Shown piece after piece: positions 57,010 to 64,000 of a stretch of DNA of 64,000 bases. The position numbers were made by a program, and so were the translations under genes. The notes under the pieces are model-generated. The model was given only the letters and a program-made list of their open reading frames with translations, was not told the origin of the DNA and did no database searches. Each line of letters begins with the position of its first letter. Within the stretch, counting starts at the first letter, position 1. The stretch is from Planctomycetota bacterium (GTDB lineage Bacteria > Planctomycetota > Phycisphaerae > Phycisphaerales > Zrk34), in the NCBI GenBank assembly GCA_016125255.1, contig WGMD01000002.1:1-64000 (forward strand), in the 5' to 3' direction.

Positions 57010-57822
57010 TCAGCTCGCCGCTGAACTGGTCGAGGTCAGTTTCTGATTTTCAAAAAGATGCACGCCACAGTCCACTTTGCCTTCATCGGCGATCGGCCGC
57101 AACCCATGCTCGGCCAGTACGCGGAGCATCGGCTGATAGTCCGCCTGTCGGTGCATTTCCATGAACAGGTATCTGCAGCGGGTCAGCGCATCGATGGCCG
57201 GCTTTCCACTCAGAAGCACCTCTGACTCCGCGCCTTCGATATCGATTTTGCATAGGTCGATGATGCCATCGCCCAGATGCTCGTCGATCAGCGCATCGAG
57301 CGTCCGTCCCTGCACACTTCGACGATAGCGGGTGTCGGCCTTGTCGATATCGCCATAGATGTTGTCGCCAGTTGATCCGGGGCCGAAGTCGCATTCAATG
57401 ACGCGTTCGTCCGCACAGACGGCCGCGTTGATGACCGCCGCGTCGATGGCGAAGTTGTTGCGAACATTGAATCGAAGCCGTTCATATGTGCGCGGGTTCA
57501 TCTCGACGCAGAGCAGTTTCGCGATGTCGTAACCCTGCGACAGAAGGAGCAGCGAAAACCCGCCGACGTTGGCCCCGAGATCGGCGATGGCCGCCCTTGC
57601 GGGTATTCTCACGCGGCTTAGAAACCGCTTGTACATGTCGCCGGCGATGCAGCCGACAATGGAACCTGCGTCGGCGGCGCGATGATCGACGATCGCTTCG
57701 AATTTTCCAAAGCGATACACCTGCACCTTAGTGCGGCGGCAAAACAGCCGCTCAAGGAGCAGTTGTCCGAAATTATCGAACTGGCGCAGATTGTTGATTT
57801 TTTGGAATAAGGAGCCGGCCAT
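57010..57822 (-). CDS. FkbM-family methyltransferase (second)
   Basis: The 270-residue enzyme has AAIADLGANVGGFSLLLLSQGYD and IDLCKIDIEGAESEVLLSGKPA, with a 70-residue N-terminal part. It differs clearly from the FkbM protein at 55041, so the two may methylate different positions. Confidence 0.85.
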   Translation of the reverse strand: MAGSLFQKINNLRQFDNFGQLLLERLFCRRTKVQVYRFGKFEAIVDHRAADAGSIVGCIAGDMYKRFLSRVRIPARAAIADLGANVGGFSLLLLSQGYDIAKLLCVEMNPRTYERLRFNVRNNFAIDAAVINAAVCADERVIECDFGPGSTGDNIYGDIDKADTRYRRSVQGRTLDALIDEHLGDGIIDLCKIDIEGAESEVLLSGKPAIDALTRCRYLFMEMHRQADYQPMLRVLAEHGLRPIADEGKVDCGVHLFENQKLTSTSSAAS

Positions 57823-57870
57823 GTCGACCTCGCTCGTAAGCGGACGATCCGTTGAACAATTTGATGGTTG

Positions 57871-58458
57871 TCAGGACACAGGCATGGCAAGCAGGCGGCT
57901 CTTGAACGCCTGGGTGATGATGTGCCCGACGGACAAGTGCAGGTCTTCGAGGATGCCGTAGTTTTCGGTCGGGACGTTGATGTGAATGTGTCCCATCGGC
58001 CCGATCTTTCCGCCTTTGAAACCGGTCAGGCAGGCGAGCGTCAGACCGTTGTCGCGGGCGTATTGACAGGCGCGGACGACATTGGGGGAATTGCCGGAGC
58101 CGCTGATGGCGATCGCCAGATCACCAGGTCTGCCATAAGCTTGCAGCGGGTAGACGAAGGTGTCGTCATAGGTGATGTCATTGCCGATCGCGGTGGTCAG
58201 CCCGTAGTTGTCGCAAAGGGAGATCGCACGAAGGCGACGGTGGCCGGGCACGGTGGCGGTCTTGACCATATCGGTGATGAAGTGGCTGGCGGTGTAGGCG
58301 GAGCCGCCGTTGCCGAAGACGATGACCTGCTGGTCCGCGTCCCATGCCTGATAGAGCGCCTCGGTCAGCGCGTCGACCTGCGCCGGATCGACGCGAGCGG
58401 AGAGCGTCGCCAGTTCCTTGAAGTATTGAGCCGCGTCAGTGCAAATGTTGCCAGCCAT
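57871..58458 (-). CDS. SIS-domain phosphoheptose isomerase-like protein (GmhA copy 2)
   Basis: The 195-residue SIS protein has VIVFGNGGSAYTASHFITDMVK (about 50-72), LAIAISGSGNSPNVVRACQYARDNG and the GmhA-like C-terminus (HLSVGHIITQAFKSRLL). It is distinct from the copy at 52128. It lies 51 bases after the second GHMP kinase, so the two form another heptose module. Confidence 0.83.
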   Translation of the reverse strand: MAGNICTDAAQYFKELATLSARVDPAQVDALTEALYQAWDADQQVIVFGNGGSAYTASHFITDMVKTATVPGHRRLRAISLCDNYGLTTAIGNDITYDDTFVYPLQAYGRPGDLAIAISGSGNSPNVVRACQYARDNGLTLACLTGFKGGKIGPMGHIHINVPTENYGILEDLHLSVGHIITQAFKSRLLAMPVS

Positions 58459-58509
58459 GTCATGAATCCTCTCGTCAGTAGTAGCCGGTTTCGATGCGAT
58501 TTTATCTAT

Positions 58510-59508
58510 TTACTGGTTGTGGAGAAGGCGCTGATGATCGCTGATGTAGATCACGCGGCCGCCGCGCCGGTCCATGCCGAACGTCAGCTCGCGCGGGCGG
58601 CCCAGCGCATCGCGGATCAGTTCGTGACGCTCGGGCGGGGCCATGAGCAGAAGGAATCCGCCGCCGCCGGCGCCGAGCAGTTTGCCGCCCTGTGCGCCGA
58701 GTTTGCGGGCCTGCTGATACCATTCGTCGACCATCTGCACCGCGATGCCGAATCCGAGCGAGCGCTTCAGCTCCCAACCTTCATGCAGAATGCGGGCGAA
58801 TTCATCGAGGTTTCCCTCGCCGCCCAGCGCGCCGCGCATTTCGCCGGCCAGATCGCGCATCTGCCGCAGCACGGACATGCGGTCCTTCGTGCCGTCGGAC
58901 TGCTGTTGAAGAATCTTGTCCGCATCGCGCTGCTGGTTGGTATAGAGCAGGATGATGCGGCGTTTGAGTTCGTCCATCGTTTCGGGCCGGGCGGGCACGG
59001 GTTCGACGTCGACGGTGTCATCGCAGTTGAAACGGATGTAATTGAGCCCGCCGAATGCGGCGGCGTACTGATCCTGCTTACCGATAGGTTTGCCGAGGAT
59101 GTCGATCTCGATCTTACATGCCTGCTCCGCCAGATTCTTGGCGCTGACGATCTGGCCCTTGTAGGCGTAGAGCGCCGAGAGCAGGCCGACGGTCAGCGAA
59201 CTGGAGGAGCCCATCCCGGTGCCTGCGGGGACGTCGCCGATGGTGGTGATCTCCAGGTGACGCCCGAGTCCGGTCATGCGCAGGACTTCGCGCACAATGG
59301 TGTGCTGAATGTTGCTCACGCCGTCGGCGACTTCGGTCTTGGAATAGGCGACGCGCGTCGTCGGTTCGAATCGCGGGCTGACGGTGACGTACATGTGCTT
59401 GTCGATCGCCATCGACAAGACCGCCCCGTATTCCTGTTTATAGAACGCCGGCAGGTCCGTGCCCCCGCCCGCGAAGCTCACTCGATACGGCGTCTGCGAA
59501 ATAATCAT
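58510..59508 (-). CDS. GHMP kinase, heptose-7-phosphate kinase HddA-like (copy 2)
   Basis: The 332-residue GHMP kinase has TPYRVSFAGGGTDLPAFYKQE, VPAGTGMGSSSSLTVGLL and GAGGGGFLLLMAPP. It carries the same fold and motif order as the copy at 50345 but is diverged. ATGA overlap with the GT4 gene upstream. Confidence 0.83.
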   Translation of the reverse strand: MIISQTPYRVSFAGGGTDLPAFYKQEYGAVLSMAIDKHMYVTVSPRFEPTTRVAYSKTEVADGVSNIQHTIVREVLRMTGLGRHLEITTIGDVPAGTGMGSSSSLTVGLLSALYAYKGQIVSAKNLAEQACKIEIDILGKPIGKQDQYAAAFGGLNYIRFNCDDTVDVEPVPARPETMDELKRRIILLYTNQQRDADKILQQQSDGTKDRMSVLRQMRDLAGEMRGALGGEGNLDEFARILHEGWELKRSLGFGIAVQMVDEWYQQARKLGAQGGKLLGAGGGGFLLLMAPPERHELIRDALGRPRELTFGMDRRGGRVIYISDHQRLLHNQ

Positions 59509-60776
59509 CCGTTTCTCCCAGCCGCGAGCGGCTCCTTGAGGTCAATCATCACCGGCGCGTCGCCCATGCCCAGCTTCGCGCGATAGCGGCGCATCAGCGG
59601 TTCGAGCGAGCGCGTGATGTCAAAGCGTTCACATACCCACTCGCGCCCCGCCGCCGCATACTGACGCGCCAGCGGTTCATCATCCATCATGCGTTCGATC
59701 GCATTGGCGAGCGGTTCGACCTGCTCGGGCTCGACCAGCAGGCCGGTTTTGCCGTCGATGACGAGGTCGGGGTTGCCGACGAGCCGTGTGGTGATCGCCG
59801 GAATGCCGCAGGCCATGCCTTCCATCGTGAGCTGCGGCAGGCCGTCGACGTCGTCGTCCTTGGCCCAGACGCATGCGAGGACGAAGACATCGCCGGTCCG
59901 CATGAAGGCGGGGATGCCTTCCTGTGTGAGCGGCTTGCCCGTGACGCTGATGCGGTCGTCGAGCGCGCGATCCGTGACGCGCTGCTTAAGCTCCGTCTCG
60001 AGCGGCCCGCTGCCGGCGATGACGCATTCAAAGTCCCGCCCGCGATCGGCCAGCACCTTGCACGCGTCGATGAGATACTCAAAGCCCTTCTTTCCAACGA
60101 GTCGCCCCGCGGAAAGGATGCGATAGCGTTCGCCCGCCGCACGCTGGCGCTGCATCGGTGAAAACAGCGACGTGTCGATGCCGCAGTAGGCGATCTCAAG
60201 CTGCTCCGGCCGGGCGCCTTCCTTGAGGAAAAAGTCGCGGTGGAACGAGCTGATGCAGATGATGAACTCCGCGCGCCTGATCTTCGTCTTCAGGGCCGCC
60301 CGATTGCGGAAAAGATCCGCGGCGTGACCCGTGAAACTGAACGATTTGCCGAGCAGCCACGCACCGTACATCCCGATCGAACCCGACGAGTGGGCCCATT
60401 GGCTGTGAATATGGCTGACTTTTTCGTGACGGATCGTGCGGGCCCAGTGACAAGCCACGATCAGGTGCGCCAGCGTCGCGAGCCGCGCCCGCATCGACTC
60501 GCGCGGCCCGAAGAGCGCTTCGCCCAGCGCCGCGAAGAACCGGCCGCCGAACAGGAACGGCGCCGCGAGCATCGAGAGGATCAATCCGATCGGCGGCAGC
60601 GGATAGAGCACGTTCGTCCGGCGATTGAGTTCGGCGGCCCACGGCGATTCAAATAGCTTCTGCTCGGGGCGGCGCATGGCGTGGAGTCGAAAGGGAATGC
60701 CCGACCGCTGCACGATGTTCAGCTCGTTGCCGACCCATGGCTGACCGAGCCCCTGCGTTGTCATGTAATGAATCAT
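59505..60776 (-). CDS. Family 4 glycosyltransferase
   Basis: The 423-residue GT-B enzyme has the C-terminal nucleotide-sugar domain: ILSAGRLVGKKGFEYLIDA, CVIAGSGPLETEL, and the E-x7-E motif in QLTMEGMACGIPAITTRL. A hydrophobic segment (IGLILSMLAAPFLFGGRFFAAL) near residues 63-85 suggests membrane attachment. It overlaps both neighbours by 1-4 bases. Confidence 0.88.
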   Translation of the reverse strand: MIHYMTTQGLGQPWVGNELNIVQRSGIPFRLHAMRRPEQKLFESPWAAELNRRTNVLYPLPPIGLILSMLAAPFLFGGRFFAALGEALFGPRESMRARLATLAHLIVACHWARTIRHEKVSHIHSQWAHSSGSIGMYGAWLLGKSFSFTGHAADLFRNRAALKTKIRRAEFIICISSFHRDFFLKEGARPEQLEIAYCGIDTSLFSPMQRQRAAGERYRILSAGRLVGKKGFEYLIDACKVLADRGRDFECVIAGSGPLETELKQRVTDRALDDRISVTGKPLTQEGIPAFMRTGDVFVLACVWAKDDDVDGLPQLTMEGMACGIPAITTRLVGNPDLVIDGKTGLLVEPEQVEPLANAIERMMDDEPLARQYAAAGREWVCERFDITRSLEPLMRRYRAKLGMGDAPVMIDLKEPLAAGRNG

Positions 60777-61795
60777 CAGGCGTGTCCAGCCATCGCTCGC
60801 GCGTCGGTCGGGGTCATCGCCGCCGCCGCCTCGCCATTAAAACATCGGTCCAATCCCTGCTCGACATCGAAACGCGGTTGCCATCCGAGCGTCTTTTTCG
60901 CCGCGACGTTCGTGTAGCGCAGCGGCTTGCATCGCGCCATCAGACTCGGCGTCCGCAGAATCTGCGGCAATTTCGCCTTCCCGCGGAAGATCCGCCGATT
61001 CGTCCCCGTCGCCAACCCCGCCAATATCCGCATCAGCGTGTACGCCACCGGGATCACCCGCGGGCGCGGACGCAGGCGCTGCTGGAGCAGCCGTGCATAC
61101 TGCTGCTGCGTGAGCGTCTGGTCATCGACGATGTTGAGCACTTTGCCGATCGCCGCATCCGACTCGGCGGCGAGGACGATCGCCTGTGCGCAATTTTCGA
61201 CATACGTCAGCGGCAATATCGCGCCGGCGCCGATGCGGAGCCAGAGGTTCGCGCCGAGTTTCATGCCCAATCGCGAGGTGTACTCATTGCCCGGCCCGAA
61301 GATCACGCCCGGCCGCAACACGGTCCAGCGGAAGCCGGTGCTCCGTGTGACAAGCTGTTCCTGCGCGAGCTTGGCCTGGCAATACGCGTCGCGTTCGGCC
61401 GGTACGGCGACGAGCGGCGAAGCTTCATCGACGATGCTGCCCGTCGGAATATGCTGATAGTCGAAGACGCTGAAAGAACTGATCACGATCAGCCGATCGA
61501 CTTTCGCTTCGTGCATCGCCGTCATCAGGTGCCGCGTCCCATCCACCGTGACGGCCATCTGCGATTTCAAGTCGCCCGATTTGGCGGACGCGAGATGGAT
61601 CACCGTGTCCACACCCGCCAGCGCGGCGGACAGATCACCGGGCGTGTGAAGATCCGCCCGCACGAACGTGACATTCGCAGGCGTTTCGGCGACATCGCGG
61701 CGTGTCAGGGCGATCACCTGATGCCCCCGCCGCAGCGCTTCGGCGACAACGTATCGCCCGAGGAATCCGGTCGCGCCCGTAATAAGCAGTTTCAT
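60776..61795 (-). CDS. Extended SDR, NAD-dependent sugar epimerase/reductase
   Basis: The 339-residue protein has ITGATGFLGRYVVAEALRRGHQVIALTRR, VIHLASAKSGD and YCQAKLAQEQLV (YxxxK near 158). Downstream of the active site it has the substrate segment TVLRPGVIFGPGNEY. It resembles 3-beta-HSD/UDP-sugar SDRs; the substrate is unknown. Shared ends with the GT4 and Gfo/Idh genes point to one operon. Confidence 0.82.
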   Translation of the reverse strand: MKLLITGATGFLGRYVVAEALRRGHQVIALTRRDVAETPANVTFVRADLHTPGDLSAALAGVDTVIHLASAKSGDLKSQMAVTVDGTRHLMTAMHEAKVDRLIVISSFSVFDYQHIPTGSIVDEASPLVAVPAERDAYCQAKLAQEQLVTRSTGFRWTVLRPGVIFGPGNEYTSRLGMKLGANLWLRIGAGAILPLTYVENCAQAIVLAAESDAAIGKVLNIVDDQTLTQQQYARLLQQRLRPRPRVIPVAYTLMRILAGLATGTNRRIFRGKAKLPQILRTPSLMARCKPLRYTNVAAKKTLGWQPRFDVEQGLDRCFNGEAAAAMTPTDARAMAGHA

Positions 61796-62946
61796 CGCGC
61801 GGCCCCCGCCTCTGCGGGCGACTGAGCCCAGGGCATCGGCTCGACCGGGTCGAAGGTCGTGGTCATCTGATACGTCCCGGCGTTTTCCATGGCGTTATTA
61901 AGCTGCAGTGTCAGTTCGTTGACATGCAGGCAGAAGAGGGCGTTTAAGCGCGGTTCGCGGTGCTGGGCGATCGCCTCGGCCATCTCGGCGATGCCTCGGC
62001 AGAAGTCGCGCCGCTGCGATCCGCGGTATTTGACCTGCTTGTGATGCAGTCCGACCATCGGGTAACGCCTGCGCCACGGATTGAGCAGCATTTTCCGGCG
62101 GATTCGCAGGTATTTCTGGACGCGCACCGGCGAGCGATCGCTGCGCGGATCATCGACGCTCAACACGCCCTCGTCGCCGACGATCGTCATCGTGTGATTG
62201 CGCGGCGCGACGATGCCGCAGGTCAGCCGGGCGACGACGCCGCTGACGAACTGGATGCACCCGACGGAAAAGTCAGGGGCGGAGTTGTCCGGCGACTCGC
62301 CCGCCACCTTGTCGGGATACAGGCGACTCGAAAAAGCGGTGACTGACTTGGCCGGTCCGAAGTAGGCGCAGAGCCAGGTCAGCACATAACCGGCATGCTC
62401 GACGGTGCAGCCGGTGGCGAATTCATCGACGGCGGGCCAGGCGACGCCGGCTTCGTTGATCCATCGTTGATACGGCATCAGGTGCGTCATGCCGTCGTCC
62501 ATCTCGGCGTACGCGAGTTTGACATCGCCGACCTGCCGCTCGCGCAGGGCTTTCCAGAGCGTCTGCGCCGCTTCGTTGAGCAGCGTGCAGGGCGCGGAGG
62601 ACAATGCGAGGCCGCGCGCTTTGGCGAGTTCGACAAGCTGGCGCGCTTCGCCGAGGTCCATGGCCAGCGGCTTTTCCGTGTAGACATGTTTGCCCGCTTC
62701 GAGACACGCGCGCGTCACGGCGTAATGGCTCGACGGGTTCGTCAGGTTCAGCACCAGCTCGACGCGCTCGTCCGCGAGCAATTTGTCGAACGAGGCGTAA
62801 TCCTCGCAGCCGCACAGCTCGGCCATTTTGCGCGAGCGATCGGCATCGCGGTCAAAGACGCCGACGAGCGTCAACTGCGGATGCAGCGGCAGCGTGAGCC
62901 GGTACATATTCGCCACGTAGCCACAGCCGACGATCGCCAACTTCAT
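61792..62946 (-). CDS. Gfo/Idh/MocA-family oxidoreductase
   Basis: The 384-residue enzyme has the Rossmann loop AIVGCGYVANMYRLTLP, LVGVFDRDADRSRKMAELCG and the EKPLAMD motif (about 98) typical of this NAD(P)-dependent sugar dehydrogenase family. ATG 62946 precedes the Rossmann fold directly with GGAG nine bases upstream. The sugar is unknown; a nucleotide-sugar 3-dehydrogenase role is possible in this cluster. Confidence 0.86.
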   Translation of the reverse strand: MKLAIVGCGYVANMYRLTLPLHPQLTLVGVFDRDADRSRKMAELCGCEDYASFDKLLADERVELVLNLTNPSSHYAVTRACLEAGKHVYTEKPLAMDLGEARQLVELAKARGLALSSAPCTLLNEAAQTLWKALRERQVGDVKLAYAEMDDGMTHLMPYQRWINEAGVAWPAVDEFATGCTVEHAGYVLTWLCAYFGPAKSVTAFSSRLYPDKVAGESPDNSAPDFSVGCIQFVSGVVARLTCGIVAPRNHTMTIVGDEGVLSVDDPRSDRSPVRVQKYLRIRRKMLLNPWRRRYPMVGLHHKQVKYRGSQRRDFCRGIAEMAEAIAQHREPRLNALFCLHVNELTLQLNNAMENAGTYQMTTTFDPVEPMPWAQSPAEAGAAR

Positions 62947-62972
62947 CGCTCGCTCCAGAGGCCTTCGTCGAT

Positions 62973-64000
62973 TCAACGGTCGTTGACCGCGCCGCCGACG
63001 GGCGGATGATCATGACCGTCGGGCGCGTCGTTGGGCGCGGCGGCGGTCTTGTATTCGATGATGCGCGGGCCGGCGCCCAGCCAGCGGCGCGACCAGTATT
63101 TGAACTGCCCGATGCAGCCGGGGAAATTCGCCAGCACGCAGAAAAACGCGTAGAGCCCGGCGAATTGCGGATGCTGATGATCACGCCGGCGGCGACGCGC
63201 GATGCGCCAAACTTGCAGCGGATACACCAGCAGCACCAGCAGACTCAAACCGTATGTGGGCCAGGCCAGCCCCAGCGCGATCAGCGGGATGCCCGCCCCC
63301 CAGAGCCACAGCCGCATCGACGACCGCACGCCGAAGCGATCGGGAGAGCGCCCGTGCATGGCCATGGCCTGCGCGTAGGCGTGCCCGCCGCGCACGGATC
63401 GTTTCCACCATTGTCCGAAGCGCGTCATCGCCGCATCGTGCAGCGCCATCTTCGCGTCGATGCGGCGGATGCTCCATCCTTCGCGCCGCAGGCGCAGGCA
63501 CATCTCCGGCTCCTCGCCGGCGACGACGGACGGGTTGAATCCCCCGACCTGCGCCAACGCGTTCGCGCGCACCATGCAGAGGCCGCCGCACGCGGGAACG
63601 AGGCCGATCGGCGTATCCCATTCCATGTCGCAGAGCCGATTGTAGATCGACGCTTCGGGGAATCGTTCGTAGAGCCGGCCGGCCACGGCGGCGATTTGCG
63701 GTTCGCTGTCGAGGGCCGCGACGGCGGCGGCGATCCAACCGTCGATAATTTCGCAATCGCCGTCGACGAACTGCACGTAGGTCGTGGCTGGAGCGATCCG
63801 CATCAGGCGTGCGACGCCTTCGTTGCGGGCGCGGGCGGCGCTGAAGGGTATCGACATGTCCAATGACACGACTTCGACGCCCAGCGCGCGGGCACTGACG
63901 ACGCTCGCGTCCGTCGAGCCCGAATCGACGTACACCACGTGCGCAGCGACATCGAGCACCGACTTGAGGCAGCGCACGAGACGCTCGCCTTCATTGCGGC
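62973..64000 (-). CDS. Family 2 glycosyltransferase, 5' end cut by the window edge
   Basis: The visible 341 residues continue past the edge: the last bases encode RNEGERLVRCLKSVL, so the true start lies beyond 64000. Motifs are VVYVDSGSTDASVVSARALG, ARARNEGVARLM, YVQFVDGDCEI (DxD) and VVAGEEPEMCLRLRREGW. Two hydrophobic helices (GAGIPLIALGLAWPTYGLSLLVLLVYPLQVW) near the C-terminus suggest a membrane enzyme. Acceptor unknown. Confidence 0.87.
   Translation of the reverse strand, partial: RNEGERLVRCLKSVLDVAAHVVYVDSGSTDASVVSARALGVEVVSLDMSIPFSAARARNEGVARLMRIAPATTYVQFVDGDCEIIDGWIAAAVAALDSEPQIAAVAGRLYERFPEASIYNRLCDMEWDTPIGLVPACGGLCMVRANALAQVGGFNPSVVAGEEPEMCLRLRREGWSIRRIDAKMALHDAAMTRFGQWWKRSVRGGHAYAQAMAMHGRSPDRFGVRSSMRLWLWGAGIPLIALGLAWPTYGLSLLVLLVYPLQVWRIARRRRRDHQHPQFAGLYAFFCVLANFPGCIGQFKYWSRRWLGAGPRIIEYKTAAAPNDAPDGHDHPPVGGAVNDR

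Overview
The window is high-GC bacterial chromosome, probably from a planctomycete-type bacterium close to the Phycisphaerae. This is inferred from gene content: a type II secretion operon preceded by an ECF sigma factor and LTXXQ proteins, an exosortase/EpsI locus, FkbM methyltransferases, and dispersed palindromic repeats. No rRNA or tRNA gene was seen, so the assignment is not proven.

Layout. (1) 1-1420: edge of an integron. An integron integrase gene (+) diverges from a partial gene (-) that starts a few bases after a GTTAGGC core site, so the first cassette runs off the left end. (2) 1754-5405: a secreted degenerate alpha/beta-hydrolase-like protein, a secreted DUF1570-type HExxH protein and an SseB-C-like protein. 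(3) 5485-15055: a sulfur assimilation locus. It holds sulfite reductase, a hypothetical protein, a CysM-type cysteine synthase, a JAMM protease, a sulfur-carrier::MoeB::rhodanese fusion, a peroxiredoxin, a SAM-I riboswitch controlling a threonine-synthase-like enzyme plus a free sulfur carrier, and a CysH reductase. Before the sulfite reductase lies a 26-codon ORF with 7 Cys codons, with its own promoter and Shine-Dalgarno sequence. The set fits a pathway in which sulfide is loaded on a protein thiocarboxylate and passed to cysteine and probably homocysteine. (4) 15099-16691: an NCS2-type permease, convergent to the sulfur locus across a strong hairpin.

(5) 16839-30741 (-): one long co-directional block. 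It runs ECF sigma factor, anti-sigma factor, two LTXXQ-like secreted proteins, then GspE-F-G-H-I-J-K-L-M-C-D, mostly with ATGA or 1-base overlaps. (6) 30905-35236: an RsmJ methyltransferase, a small HEAT lipoprotein, an RsbW-like kinase, a STAS protein, an MlaE permease, a UbiA prenyltransferase and a PtsN-like EIIA. (7) 35234-35430: a dispersed palindromic repeat and a terminator.

(8) 35459-46897 (-): an exopolysaccharide/exosortase operon with a nucleotidyltransferase-like protein, exosortase, EpsI, a Wzc-type protein carrying an inserted MshEN-like segment, a polyprenyl-phosphate sugar transferase, a 1390-residue TPR protein and RfbC. (9) 47317-64000 (-): a surface-glycan cluster with an acyltransferase, WecG/TagA-type and GT2/GT4 glycosyltransferases, GDP-heptose genes (two isomerases, two GHMP kinases, two nucleotidyltransferases, one phosphatase), GalE, other epimerases, two FkbM methyltransferases and a Gfo/Idh oxidoreductase. 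It ends in a GT2 gene cut by the right edge.
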